The position numbers were made by a program, and so were the translations under genes. The notes beneath the pieces were generated by a model. That model was not told where the DNA came from. It saw nothing but the letters and a program-made list of their open reading frames with translations, and searched no databases. Of a stretch of 64,000 nucleotides of DNA, positions 26,388 through 35,716 are shown in pieces (position 1 is the stretch's first letter; each line of letters begins with the position of its first letter). This stretch comes from Marinobacter sp. EhC06 (GTDB taxonomy: Bacteria > Pseudomonadota > Gammaproteobacteria > Pseudomonadales > Oleiphilaceae): assembly GCF_001650915.1 (NCBI RefSeq), contig NZ_LXYO01000038.1, positions 46,032 to 110,031 on the forward strand, given 5' to 3'.

Positions 26388-27833
26388 ATGTCTTCCAGAC
26401 GTTCAGGAAATTCGGTTTCCCGCATCAAGACTGGCAGTTTTGAGCGCAGGTTGAGCCTGACCCGAGCCGGCTTGTTTGCTGGTACCCGTATGGCTTCACA
26501 TATGGCAACCAACTGGTTCAGCAGTCGGGAAAACCGGGAGAAGCGGCACCGGGCCATGCTGTCGAGCCAGGCTCGGTTCCTGGTGGATGAGCTGGGTCAG
26601 CTGAAGGGCAGCGTGGTCAAGATCGGCCAGGTTATGGCCCTGTATGGCGAGCATTTCCTGCCCGAAGAAGTCACCGAAGCGTTGCATACCCTGGAAGACC
26701 AGACCACCTCACTGGAATGGCCGGCCATTGAGCGTGTACTGAAAGATGAGCTGGGGGCAGACCGCCTGGCTCAACTGGATGTGGAGCCCGAACCCATTGG
26801 CGCGGCATCGCTTGGGCAGGTGCACCGGGCCTGGCGCAAAAGCGACGGCCTGGAACTGGTGCTGAAGGTACAATACCCCGGCGTTGCCGATGCGGTAGAC
26901 AGCGATCTGAATGCAGTTGCCCAGCTGTTACGGGTAGCGAGGCTGGTCAGTTTCGGCCCGGAGTTCAATGACTGGCTGGAAGAAGTCCGGCAGATGATGC
27001 ATCGGGAAGTGGATTATCGCCTGGAGGCGAAAACCACCGAGAAATTCCGCAATATGCTGGCGTCGGATCCGAGGTTCATTGTGCCCAGGGTCCTGCCCGA
27101 GTTTTCAACCGCACACGTTATTTGCTCGACCTACGAACACGGCCATTCCGTCAGCTCCCAGGCGGTCAGGGACCTTCCATTGGAGCGTCGAAGCGCACTT
27201 GGCAAGGCCGCTCTCGAGCTGTTTTTCCGGGAGCTGTTTGTTTGGGGGGAAATACAGACGGATCCGAACTTCGGCAACTATCGAATCCGTATCGCCGGCG
27301 AAGAGGGCGACGATCCGGGGTACGACCGCATTGTTCTGCTTGATTTCGGAGCGGTGCAGGCTTACTCGGATGAATTTCTCCAGCCGGTTATCCAGATGAT
27401 CAGGGCGTCCTACGAGGACGATCTCCAGGCTGTGATCGACGGCGGCGTCAAGCTGCGGTTCATGAGTACCGACTGGCCGGATGAGGTTCTGCAGAAGTTC
27501 GGCCAGGTATGCATGTCGGTGCTCGAGCCCCTGTCCAGCAACAAGGAATCCTGGCCGGATTATGCGGTCAACAGTCACGGAGAGTACCGCTGGAAGCAGA
27601 GTGAATTGCCGTCGCGGGTAGCGCGCCAGGCGGCCCGGTCTGCCATTAGCCGCTATTTCCGGGTTCCTCCGAAGGAGTTTGTTTTCCTGAACCGCAAACT
27701 GATCGGGGTCTACACCTTTGTCGCGGTACTCAATTCCGAGTTCAACGGCGAACCGCTGCTCAGGAAGTACCTCTACGGTGAAGGTGACGATGCGCCGGAT
27801 GCTTCGGCCACAAGCCAGAGCACGAAGGCGTAG
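26388..27833 (+). CDS. ABC1/UbiB-type atypical kinase
   Basis: A 481-residue member of the ABC1/ADCK (UbiB-like) atypical kinase family, whose ATPase activity supports lipid or ubiquinone metabolism in other members. Seen are the KxGQ motif (VVKIGQVMALYG), a glycine-poor GAASLGQVHRA loop, VLKVQYPG with the Lys, QTDPNFGNY and the LLDFGAVQ metal motif. No clear C-terminal membrane anchors are present, unlike UbiB itself, and it is not in a ubi operon. Its last 61 bases overlap the convergent YqaA-type gene. Confidence 0.85.
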   Translation: MSSRRSGNSVSRIKTGSFERRLSLTRAGLFAGTRMASHMATNWFSSRENREKRHRAMLSSQARFLVDELGQLKGSVVKIGQVMALYGEHFLPEEVTEALHTLEDQTTSLEWPAIERVLKDELGADRLAQLDVEPEPIGAASLGQVHRAWRKSDGLELVLKVQYPGVADAVDSDLNAVAQLLRVARLVSFGPEFNDWLEEVRQMMHREVDYRLEAKTTEKFRNMLASDPRFIVPRVLPEFSTAHVICSTYEHGHSVSSQAVRDLPLERRSALGKAALELFFRELFVWGEIQTDPNFGNYRIRIAGEEGDDPGYDRIVLLDFGAVQAYSDEFLQPVIQMIRASYEDDLQAVIDGGVKLRFMSTDWPDEVLQKFGQVCMSVLEPLSSNKESWPDYAVNSHGEYRWKQSELPSRVARQAARSAISRYFRVPPKEFVFLNRKLIGVYTFVAVLNSEFNGEPLLRKYLYGEGDDAPDASATSQSTKA

Positions 27834-28216
27834 CGGGCGCCCTTGCCGATACCCACCAGGATGACAAAGTTGAGCCATGGCACGCGCATGATCCCGCCAA
27901 CCAGGGTCAACGCGTCGCCTCCGAGGGGCAGCCAGCCCATCAACAGTGACCACTGGCCGTAACGGTTAAAACGGTTCCGCGCCTTGTGCAGCTGCATTTC
28001 GCTGACCGGAAACCAGCGTTTATGCTTAAAGCGATCCACCTGCCGGCCGATAACCCCATTAACGACCGAGCCCAACGTGTTGCCCAGTGTTGCCCAGAAC
28101 CAGAGCCACCACCAGGAGTAGCCCTGTGTTATCAGGGTGCCGAGCAGGACTTCCGAGTAGGCAGGCAGCAGCGTGGCAGCAGCGAACGCGGTCAGAAATA
28201 GCGTCAGGTAGGCCAC
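27773..28216 (-). CDS. YqaA-like DedA-family membrane protein
   Basis: A 147-residue inner-membrane protein of the YqaA branch of the DedA/SNARE-associated family. It begins with a hydrophobic FLTAFAAATLLPAYSEVLL segment, followed by WFWATLGNTLGSVVNGVIGR and WLPLGGDALTLVGGIMRVPW, which are typical YqaA motifs. It probably functions in membrane lipid or envelope homeostasis, but this is unproven. Its 3-prime end overlaps the kinase gene by 61 bases in opposite orientation. Confidence 0.87.
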   Translation of the reverse strand: MAYLTLFLTAFAAATLLPAYSEVLLGTLITQGYSWWWLWFWATLGNTLGSVVNGVIGRQVDRFKHKRWFPVSEMQLHKARNRFNRYGQWSLLMGWLPLGGDALTLVGGIMRVPWLNFVILVGIGKGARYAFVLWLVAEASGASSPSP

Positions 28217-28276
28217 CGGGCCCTCCGTGCTTTAATATGAAATGAACCTCCAACACTCCGCAGGTCCGGCCTTACC

Positions 28277-30403
28277 ATGAAACAGTTATCGCTCCGCTTC
28301 AAGCTCTATGCCCTCGTTGTGTCCCTGCTCCTGATTATGGGTATCAGCATCGTGGTTACGGCCCAGTTGTCACTCGGAGACATGGAAGAGAGATTGACGG
28401 CCGAAACCCGGGATACGGTGCAGGGTATTGTGATGGATCAGCTCGGCGCAACCGCCGGCAAATATGGCGAACTGGTCAGTGGCCAGTTCGCGACCGCCTT
28501 TCGAACCCCGGAAGTCGTTCGCAATGTCATTATCCGAAACATTCAGGCTGACAGCTCCGGGCGTATCAGCCGGACAGCCCTGCAGGAGACCGTTGGCGCA
28601 GTTCTGGAGGAGCAGAAAAGCCTGAGTTCAATCTACGCCCAGTTCGAGCCTGATGGCTACGATGGCCAGGATCGCTACTTCACCGGTGGTGTTGAAGAAC
28701 ACAGCAGCGATGAGGGCACCCTGGAGATCTATTACTACCGGGATCCGGACGGCCAGGTCCAGTTCAGCCGCACGGAAGACCCGGCTACCAAATATCTGGA
28801 CAGCCTGAACGAATTCGGGATCCGGGAAGCAGAGTGGTACCTGTGTTCGCGGGACACCAAGTCACCCTGCATCATGGAACCCTACGAATACGAAATCAGC
28901 GAAGGCTACTCGGAGTTGATGACCAGCCTGGTGGTTCCGATTCTGGATGACGGAACATTCGCCGGCGTGGTGGGTGTCGACATCAATCTCTCGACACTGC
29001 AACGAACCATTGCCGGTGTCAGTCAGGAACTGTTCGGCGGCCAGTCCCGTGTCACGCTGATCAGTGAGCAGGGGCTTATCGCGGCCTCCAGTCATTATGA
29101 GGAACAGCTTGGCCGGCCTCTTCAGGAAGCCGTGCCCGAGCATGGCGACACTTTCGCAGGGCTGCACCGGGGTGAGGGCACCTTTGATGACGGGCAGACC
29201 CTGGCCGTGGCGTATCCTGTTAAAATCCGGTTGCCGGATGTCGAGTGGTCGCTGCTGATCGAGTTGCCGCGGGATGCCGCGCTCGCCAGCGTTTCGGAAA
29301 TTACCGGTCTGTTGTCAGACGAAGTCGCCGCGACAGCCACACGCCAGACCCTGGTGGGGATCGCGGTGGTGGTTTTCGCCATCGTCGCTCTGGTGCTCCT
29401 GGTGCGCTCGGTTACCCGGCCACTGGATGAAATCCGGGATCGTATGAAGAACCTGGCCAGCGCCGAAGGGGACCTGACCCGTGAGCTGGAAATCGACACT
29501 CATGCCGAACTGATCGAGCTGGCCGGCGGGTTCAATGCCTTCCTGGCCCGGTTGAGGGAAATGATCAATGACCTGAAGGGCGTAAACGCCAAGGTTCGGG
29601 AGCAGGCCAGGGATGTGGGCAGTATTGCGGTTGAGACCGATGAGCAGACCGGCCGGCAGCATCAGGACATCGATAGCGTGGTGACCGCCATGAACGAAAT
29701 GTCTGCCGCTGCAGGGGAAGTGGCCGGATTTGCCGGCGAAGCAGCGGATAATGCGCGTATGGCCCAGGATGGCATCCGGTTTACCCAGGATACCCTTTCA
29801 TCGGCGGTGAAGGGCGTGAGCGCGGTTGCCAACGATATGGGGGAGGCCAGTACGGCAATCGGGCAGGTGGCCAATCGTAGTGAGGACATCAATCGGATTC
29901 TGGATGTCATCCGTGGCATCGCCGAACAGACCAACCTTCTCGCCCTCAACGCTGCCATCGAGGCCGCCAGGGCCGGCGAACAGGGGCGCGGATTTGCCGT
30001 GGTTGCCGATGAGGTCCGTACGCTGGCCTCGCGGACGCGGGAATCCACCGATGAAATCAGCACCATGATCGACGGCCTCAAGCAGGATGTGAATGGCGCC
30101 GTTTCGGTGATCCAGAGTGGCGTTGATCGCGCCACCTCGGCAGTCGATGGTACCCAGGAAGCGGCCCATTCACTGGCCACCGTCGTCGACCGGATCGGAA
30201 CCATTGTGGAGCATGTAACCCAGGTGGCTACCGCCGCGGAAGAACAGAGCTCGGTGAGCGAGGAAATCAATCGCAACCTCACTCACATCGGCGATGCCGC
30301 CAACGATCTCCGGGAGCTTGCCGGCCGGGTCAAGGGCAGCGGCCAGGCCCTGGACAACGAGGTGCAGGTTCTGGAGCGTGAGCTGAGCCGCCTCAGAACA
30401 TGA
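28277..30403 (+). CDS. Methyl-accepting chemotaxis protein with dCache-like sensor
   Basis: A 708-residue chemoreceptor. A first membrane segment (about 12-32) is followed by a large periplasmic sensor of double-Cache type (about 40-345, including EAEWYLCSRDTKSPC and the GVVGVDINLSTLQ end). Then come a second membrane segment (about 360-378), a HAMP domain, and a signalling domain with the conserved hairpin tip IRGIAEQTNLLALNAAIEAARAGEQGRGFAVVADEVR. The ligand, perhaps an amino or organic acid, cannot be deduced. There is no C-terminal CheR pentapeptide. Confidence 0.93.
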   Translation: MKQLSLRFKLYALVVSLLLIMGISIVVTAQLSLGDMEERLTAETRDTVQGIVMDQLGATAGKYGELVSGQFATAFRTPEVVRNVIIRNIQADSSGRISRTALQETVGAVLEEQKSLSSIYAQFEPDGYDGQDRYFTGGVEEHSSDEGTLEIYYYRDPDGQVQFSRTEDPATKYLDSLNEFGIREAEWYLCSRDTKSPCIMEPYEYEISEGYSELMTSLVVPILDDGTFAGVVGVDINLSTLQRTIAGVSQELFGGQSRVTLISEQGLIAASSHYEEQLGRPLQEAVPEHGDTFAGLHRGEGTFDDGQTLAVAYPVKIRLPDVEWSLLIELPRDAALASVSEITGLLSDEVAATATRQTLVGIAVVVFAIVALVLLVRSVTRPLDEIRDRMKNLASAEGDLTRELEIDTHAELIELAGGFNAFLARLREMINDLKGVNAKVREQARDVGSIAVETDEQTGRQHQDIDSVVTAMNEMSAAAGEVAGFAGEAADNARMAQDGIRFTQDTLSSAVKGVSAVANDMGEASTAIGQVANRSEDINRILDVIRGIAEQTNLLALNAAIEAARAGEQGRGFAVVADEVRTLASRTRESTDEISTMIDGLKQDVNGAVSVIQSGVDRATSAVDGTQEAAHSLATVVDRIGTIVEHVTQVATAAEEQSSVSEEINRNLTHIGDAANDLRELAGRVKGSGQALDNEVQVLERELSRLRT

Positions 30404-30523
30404 TGGCCCGCTACTATGGCGGCGATTCAAAGCATCAATTTTCAATTACCGGGTGCCGTGTCATGATTCTTTCATGCGATTTTAATCCCGGAATTCACCG
30501 GCAGAGATTTTAGGGAGGTGTTT

Positions 30524-30778
30524 ATGGAGCAGGTCACGATTTACGGCCGCTCAAGTTGTGGATTCTGTGTACAGGCCAGGCACCTGTGTGAGGCCAGAAA
30601 CATTCCCTATGTCTGGGTCGATATGATCGAGAAGGGTATGAGCAAGCAGGACATCGCCGACAGGATTGGCCGGCCCGTCTATACCGTGCCCCAGATTCTT
30701 GTCGGTAGCCAGTACGTGGGCGGTTTTGATCAGTTCTATGCCTACGTGCGCGACCACCAGGCGGAACTGGCCCGCTAA
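30524..30778 (+). CDS. Glutaredoxin, GrxA-like with CGFC centre
   Basis: An 84-residue thiol-disulfide oxidoreductase. The redox centre is SSCGFC (residues 11-14 for CGFC), where classical glutaredoxins have CPYC. The glutathione-binding TVPQILVGSQYVGGFDQF stretch is normal. The overall shape is close to E. coli GrxA. The start ATG 30524 is favoured by GGGAGG at 30513-30518. The changed dipeptide may shift the redox potential. A terminator follows. Confidence 0.88.
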   Translation: MEQVTIYGRSSCGFCVQARHLCEARNIPYVWVDMIEKGMSKQDIADRIGRPVYTVPQILVGSQYVGGFDQFYAYVRDHQAELAR

Positions 30779-30804
30779 CCAGGGCCGATGGTTCCCCGAA
30801 CAAA

Positions 30805-30842
30805 GAAAAAAGCCTGACAGAGTCAATCTGTCAGGCTTTTTT
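30805..30842. terminator. Intrinsic terminator, bidirectional
   Basis: AGCCTGACAG (30811-30820) and CTGTCAGGCT (30828-30837) form a perfect 10-bp stem with a 7-base loop, flanked by an A-run and a T-run. It ends the glutaredoxin transcript and, on the minus strand, the phosphofructokinase transcript. Confidence 0.9.
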
Positions 30843-30866
30843 GATTCCCGATGGGGCCGAAAAGGA

Positions 30867-32129
30867 CTACAGCTGGAAATCGGTTTTAAGCTTCTTCTCG
30901 GTCAAGGTGTTCTGGAGCTTGGCGACCCGTGGCAGGCCATTATCGAACGGTGGGAAGCTCTCACCGGCAATCAGCGGCTCCAGGTAGTCCCGGCAATCCT
31001 GGGTGATACCAAAGCCGTCGTCGGTGATGAAGTGAATCGGCATCTTTTTTTCCTGGTTTGCCACTTCACTGAGGGGCGCTTCGCCAATCTTCCAGCGGTA
31101 AGGCTTTCCTTGCTCCCGGACGATAGTGGGCATCAGTGCCTGCTTGCCTTCCAGGGCCATTTCCACCGCGGCCTTACCAACGGCATAGGCCTGTTCCACG
31201 TCAGTGGCGGAGGCGATGTGGCGGGCGCTGCGCTGAAGGTAATCCGCTACGGCCCAGTGGTACTTGTGGCCCAGTGCCTGCTTGACCATATTGGCGAGGG
31301 CCGGGGCAACACCACCAAGCTGGGTGTGGCCGAATGCGTCCTTGGCACCGGCATCCGCCAGGAAGCGACCGTCTTCGTACTGGGCACCTTCGGAGGCCAC
31401 CACAACACAGTAGCCGTATTCCTTCACGCAATGATCCACGCGCGCCAGGAAGCTTTCACGGTCAAAAGGAATTTCCGGGAACAGGATAATGTGGGGTGGT
31501 TCGCCCTCGCCCTGTCCGGCCAGGCCGCCGGATGCGGCAATCCAGCCGGCGTGGCGGCCCATGACTTCCAGGATGAACACCTTGGTGGAGGTTTCGCACA
31601 TGGACTTGATGTCCAGGCTGGCTTCCAGGGTGGATGTGGCAATGTACTTGGCCACCGAGCCGAAGCCGGGGCAGCAGTCGGTGAAAGGCAGGTCGTTATC
31701 CACGGTCTTGGGTACGCCAATACAGGTAATCGGGTAGCCCATCTTGTCGGCGATCTGGGAGACCTTGTAGGCAGTATCCTGGGAATCTCCGCCGCCGTTG
31801 TAGAAGAAGTAGCCGATGTCGTGGGCCCGGAACACCTCAATCAGCCGCTCGTATTCGCGACGGTTCTCGGAAATGTTCTTGAGCTTGTGGCGACAGGAGC
31901 CAAAAGCGCCCCCCGGGGTGTGAATCAGTGCCTGGATGGCATCGTCGCTCTCGAGGCTGGTATCAATCAGTTCTTCCTTCAGCGCCCCGATAATGCCGTT
32001 GCGTCCGGCAAACACCTTGCCGATTTTGTCCGGATGCTTTCGGGCGGTCTGGATGACGCCACAGGCACTGGCATTAATGACGGCGGTGACACCGCCGGAC
32101 TGAGCGTAAAATGCGTTCTTGATGGCCAT
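30867..32129 (-). CDS. 6-phosphofructokinase, probably PPi-dependent
   Basis: Glycolytic phosphofructokinase of 420 residues, of the long PfkA-type group. The phosphoryl-donor site reads NGGGDSQDTA, with Asp where ATP enzymes have Gly, and the next motif is GVPKTVDND, with Lys where ATP enzymes have Gly. Both changes mark pyrophosphate-dependent enzymes, which work reversibly in glycolysis and gluconeogenesis. Other markers are EVMGRHAGWIAA and the FPEIPFD segment. ATG 32129 gives the MAIKNAFYAQSGG start; a frame to 32180 would add 17 unlikely residues. Donor specificity is inferred from motifs. Confidence 0.88.
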   Translation of the reverse strand: MAIKNAFYAQSGGVTAVINASACGVIQTARKHPDKIGKVFAGRNGIIGALKEELIDTSLESDDAIQALIHTPGGAFGSCRHKLKNISENRREYERLIEVFRAHDIGYFFYNGGGDSQDTAYKVSQIADKMGYPITCIGVPKTVDNDLPFTDCCPGFGSVAKYIATSTLEASLDIKSMCETSTKVFILEVMGRHAGWIAASGGLAGQGEGEPPHIILFPEIPFDRESFLARVDHCVKEYGYCVVVASEGAQYEDGRFLADAGAKDAFGHTQLGGVAPALANMVKQALGHKYHWAVADYLQRSARHIASATDVEQAYAVGKAAVEMALEGKQALMPTIVREQGKPYRWKIGEAPLSEVANQEKKMPIHFITDDGFGITQDCRDYLEPLIAGESFPPFDNGLPRVAKLQNTLTEKKLKTDFQL

Positions 32130-32284
32130 CTCGGGCTGGAGCCTCCTGCTGGTTCGACAATGGCGCAGATGATACGCCAATCGCCGGCAATTTTCATGAG
32201 CAGGATTGCGGATAGCGTGGCTCTTGACGGGGTGGGGCGGATACGGGAGGCTTGTCGGGTTTCAACACAGGGGGCAGTCGCCGA

Positions 32285-33679
32285 ATGCACATTCACATCC
32301 TCGGAATCTGTGGCACCTTCATGGGCAGCCTGGCCGTTCTGGCCCGTGAACTGGGCCATACCGTGACCGGGTCCGATCAGGGCGTTTATCCGCCCATGAG
32401 CACCCAGCTGGAGGCTCAGGGTATCAGTCTGATGGAAGGGTATAGCCCGGATCACCTGGAGCCGAAACCGGACCTGGTGCTCATCGGTAACGCCATGTCC
32501 CGCGGCAATCCGGAAGTCGAAGCGGTACTCAACCGGAATATCGACTACATGTCCGGGCCCGAATGGTTGAGCCGCGAGGTGCTCAGGCACCGTTGGGTAA
32601 TGGCGGTAGCCGGTACCCACGGCAAGACCACAACCACGTCCATGCTGCTCTGGATCCTGGATCAGGCCGGGTTTGAACCGGGTTACCTGGTTGGCGGTGT
32701 TCCCCGGGACTTTCCCGTTTCGGCCCGGCTGGGCAACAGCGACTTTTTTGTGATCGAGGCGGACGAATACGACAGCGCCTTCTTCGACAAACGTTCCAAG
32801 TTTGTCCATTACCGGCCCCACACCCTGATCATGAACAACCTGGAGTTCGACCACGCGGATATCTTCGAGAATGTCGAAGCCATAGAGCGACAGTTTCACC
32901 ATCTGGTTCGAACTGTCCCCTCCCAGGGTCTGATCATCCGACCCGCGGTGGACGGCCATCTGGATAAAGCTCTGGAATTGGGCTGCTGGAGCCCGGTGCA
33001 GGACACTGCGATTGGCAGCGAGACCCCGCGCATGTCGGACTGGCGTGCCGAGCTGCTCTCGGAGGATGGCAGCCGATTTCTGGTGATTCACCACGAACAG
33101 CCAGTGGCAACGCTGAAGTGGGATCAGACCGGTCTTCATAATGTCCGCAATGCCCTGTCTGCCATTGCTGCTGCCCGTCACGTGGGCGTCACTCCGGATC
33201 ATGCGGTAGCAGCTCTGTGCCGGTTCTCCGGCGTCAAACGGCGGATGGAGTTGCTGGCGGACATAGACGGCGTGCGTGTATACGACGACTTTGCCCACCA
33301 TCCGACCGCCATTGCCACCACCCTTGAGGGCTTGCGCAACCAGGTGGGTGACGAGCCCATCCTGGCGCTGATTGAACCGCGCTCAAACACCATGAAACAG
33401 GGCGTCCACCAGCAGACGCTGCTGCCCAGTGCGGAAACCGCGGACCGGGTTCTGTGGGCCAACCTGAATGATATGGACTGGCTGCCGGAACTGATTGCCG
33501 GTTGGCAGGAGCTGAATACCGGTTCCGATCGGCACCGGGTGGAGGCTACGGTGGAGGACTTGCTGGCACGCACCCTGGAAGATCTTCCCAGCCCCTGCCA
33601 CATTGTGATCATGAGCAACGGGGGCTTTGGCGGTATTCACGGTAAACTTATTTCCGAGCTTGAGCGTATTCGTGGCTGA
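32285..33679 (+). CDS. mpl: Murein tripeptide ligase Mpl
   Basis: Recycling enzyme that joins L-Ala-D-Glu-meso-DAP, recovered from old peptidoglycan, to UDP-MurNAc. The 464-residue protein has the start MHIHILGICGTFMG, the ATP-binding GTHGKTTTTSMLLW, VIEADEYDSAFFDKRSKF and YDDFAHHPTAIATTL. I placed the start at ATG 32285; a longer frame would only add 11 residues of poor sequence. It precedes ubiX after 46 bp, as in Pseudomonas. Confidence 0.96.
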   Translation: MHIHILGICGTFMGSLAVLARELGHTVTGSDQGVYPPMSTQLEAQGISLMEGYSPDHLEPKPDLVLIGNAMSRGNPEVEAVLNRNIDYMSGPEWLSREVLRHRWVMAVAGTHGKTTTTSMLLWILDQAGFEPGYLVGGVPRDFPVSARLGNSDFFVIEADEYDSAFFDKRSKFVHYRPHTLIMNNLEFDHADIFENVEAIERQFHHLVRTVPSQGLIIRPAVDGHLDKALELGCWSPVQDTAIGSETPRMSDWRAELLSEDGSRFLVIHHEQPVATLKWDQTGLHNVRNALSAIAAARHVGVTPDHAVAALCRFSGVKRRMELLADIDGVRVYDDFAHHPTAIATTLEGLRNQVGDEPILALIEPRSNTMKQGVHQQTLLPSAETADRVLWANLNDMDWLPELIAGWQELNTGSDRHRVEATVEDLLARTLEDLPSPCHIVIMSNGGFGGIHGKLISELERIRG

Positions 33680-33725
33680 CCGGGCGCAACCGGCGACTTT
33701 TTCAGACCGACAGGTGGCGACATCC

Positions 33726-34373
33726 ATGAGCAACGACCAGAACCGGCCTTCAACTGTTAACCTGGCCTTCACCGGCGCGTCCGGTGCCCAGTATGGCCTG
33801 CGCTTGTTGCAGTGCCTGGTGTCAGCGGGCTGCCGTGTGAATGTGATGGTCAGTCGGGCCGCGCAAGTGGTGATCGCCACGGAAACCGATTTGAAGCTGC
33901 CGGGGACGCCGCCGGCGATGCAGGAAACCTTGTCTGCCTATACCGGCGCGGAGCCGGGCCAGGTTCTGGTGTTTGGGCGGGAAGACTGGTTTGCCCCGCC
34001 GGCTTCCGGCTCCGGCGAGAAAGCGCCGCTGGTGGTCTGCCCCTGCAGCACCGGAACGCTTTCGGCCCTGGCAACGGGTGCCAGCAACAACCTGATCGAG
34101 CGGGCCGGTGATGTGGCCCTGAAGGAGCGGCGCCCGCTGATTCTGGTGCCCCGGGAGGCGCCTTTCTCCGAGGTGCATCTGGAGAACATGCTGAAACTGA
34201 CCCGCATGGGTGCCGTCATCATGCCGGCGAGCCCCGGCTTCTACCACAAACCGCAGTCCCTTGAGGATCTGGTCGATTTTATTGTCGCCCGAATCCTTGA
34301 TCATCTGAACCTGCCCCAGGACCTGATGCCCCGTTGGGGTGAGGCCCGTGCCGAGGACAAGCGCAAGGGCTGA
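33726..34373 (+). CDS. ubiX: Flavin prenyltransferase
   Basis: Makes the prenylated FMN cofactor needed by the UbiD decarboxylase of ubiquinone synthesis. The 215-residue protein has the start VNLAFTGASGAQYGLRLL, the CPCSTGTLSALATGASNNLIERAGDVALKERRPLIL flavin and phosphate site (in parts CPCSTGTLSA and NNLIERAGDVALKER), and VPREAPFSEVHLENM. A longer frame from 33627 overlaps mpl; ATG 33726 is a better start. UbiD is not in the window. Confidence 0.96.
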   Translation: MSNDQNRPSTVNLAFTGASGAQYGLRLLQCLVSAGCRVNVMVSRAAQVVIATETDLKLPGTPPAMQETLSAYTGAEPGQVLVFGREDWFAPPASGSGEKAPLVVCPCSTGTLSALATGASNNLIERAGDVALKERRPLILVPREAPFSEVHLENMLKLTRMGAVIMPASPGFYHKPQSLEDLVDFIVARILDHLNLPQDLMPRWGEARAEDKRKG

Positions 34374-34495
34374 AGCCGCTCGTAGCGATGGTTTTGGTCA
34401 GCCCGATTGATGCTTTTCATCATTGAGCAAATGGGCCTCCGGGCAGAGACTTGGTGAACGACAATCACAACACAGGTTATTCACCGAGGTTCACC

Positions 34496-35635
34496 ATGAT
34501 TCCACGCACTCTCTTCGACGCCGACCTTGAAGGCTTTCGAGATTCTGTCCGCAAGTTCCTGGAGCAGGAAGCGGCGCCTTACCATGATCAGTGGGAGAAA
34601 GACGGCCAGGTTAGCCGCGAGCTCTGGCAGAAAGCCGGTGAGCTGGGTTTTCTTTGCCCTTGCCTGCCAGAAGAGTTTGGCGGCGTAGGCGCGGATTTCC
34701 GGTACAGCGCGGTGTTGATTGAAGAGGTCGCCAGAGCGGGCTTGACCGGGATAGGCTGGGGCCTGCACTCTGACATTGTCGCGCCTTACGTTCTTAACTA
34801 TGGCTCCGACGAGCTGAAAAATTACTATCTGCCCAAACTGGCCAGCGGCGAAATGATTGGCGCCATTGCCATGACGGAGCCGGGTGCCGGCTCGGACCTG
34901 CAGGGCGTGAAAACGACGGCGGTGAAAAACGGCGATCATTACGTGCTGAATGGTTCCAAGACCTTCATCACTAACGGCCAGCTTGCTGACGTGGTTATTG
35001 TTGTTGCAAAGACCGATCCCAAGGAAGGCGCCAAGGGCATCAGTCTGTTCATGGTGGAGACCGCGTGGGAAGGTTTCGAAAAAGGTCAGAACCTGAACAA
35101 GGTTGGTATGAAGGCCCAGGACACCTCCGAGCTGTTCTTTCAGGATGTGAAGGTACCTGAGAAGAATCTGATCGGTCCGGGCGAAGGCCAGGGCTTTTTC
35201 CAACTGATGCAGGAGCTGGCGGCCGAGCGTCTTCAGGTGGCTCTGGGTGCTGTTGCCGCCGCTGAAGCCGCCTGGCAGTGGACCCTGGATTACGTCAAGG
35301 AGCGCAACGCCTTCGGCAAGCCGGTGATTGCGTTCCAGAATACCCGCTTCAAGATGGCGGAAATGAAGGCCGAGATTACCGCTGCCCGGGTGTTCACCGA
35401 TCGGTGCCTGGAGCTGCATCTGGACAAGAAGCTCGACATCCCCACCGCGGCGATGCTGAAGCAGCTCACCACAGACCTGCAGTGCAAAGTGATGGATGAG
35501 TGTGTTCAACTTCACGGCGGCTACGGTTACATGTGGGAGTACCCGATTGCCCGGGCCTGGGCGGACTCACGGGTGCAGCGGATCTACGCCGGCACCAACG
35601 AAATCATGAAGGAAATCGTTGCCCGTTCATTCTGA
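34496..35635 (+). CDS. Acyl-CoA dehydrogenase, LCAD-like
   Basis: FAD enzyme of fatty-acid beta-oxidation or a related route, 379 residues. The FAD and substrate signature AMTEPGAGSDLQG and the C-terminal QLHGGYGYMWEYPIARAWADSRVQRIYAGTNEIM are clear. In the position of the medium-chain catalytic Glu the protein has YAGT. It instead resembles long-chain acyl-CoA dehydrogenase, with a Glu in helix G (VAAAEAAWQW) that fits the LCAD catalytic base. It may act on long or branched chains. ATG 34496 has GAGG at a good distance. Confidence 0.92.
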   Translation: MIPRTLFDADLEGFRDSVRKFLEQEAAPYHDQWEKDGQVSRELWQKAGELGFLCPCLPEEFGGVGADFRYSAVLIEEVARAGLTGIGWGLHSDIVAPYVLNYGSDELKNYYLPKLASGEMIGAIAMTEPGAGSDLQGVKTTAVKNGDHYVLNGSKTFITNGQLADVVIVVAKTDPKEGAKGISLFMVETAWEGFEKGQNLNKVGMKAQDTSELFFQDVKVPEKNLIGPGEGQGFFQLMQELAAERLQVALGAVAAAEAAWQWTLDYVKERNAFGKPVIAFQNTRFKMAEMKAEITAARVFTDRCLELHLDKKLDIPTAAMLKQLTTDLQCKVMDECVQLHGGYGYMWEYPIARAWADSRVQRIYAGTNEIMKEIVARSF

Positions 35636-35670
35636 GCATGGCCTGAAGTTCTGGTTATAAGGGCAACTGA

Positions 35671-35697
35671 GGGCAGTGCTGGCACTGCCCGTTTCCT
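35671..35697 (+). terminator. Stem-loop after acyl-CoA dehydrogenase
   Basis: GGGCAGTG (35671-35678) and CACTGCCC (35683-35690) form a perfect 8-bp stem with a CTGG loop, followed by the weakly T-rich GTTTCCTTC. It is a plausible terminator 36 bp after the gene. Confidence 0.5.
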
Positions 35698-35716
35698 TCG
35701 ATCAGGAGAGGCACAG

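Noticed and set aside
30666..32366. A 566-codon open frame on the plus strand
   Set aside because: Antisense to the phosphofructokinase gene and crossing a terminator; peptide is His/Gly-rich without recognisable motifs.
31979..33301. A 440-codon open frame on the minus strand
   Set aside because: Antisense of mpl, with no own start signal or domain.
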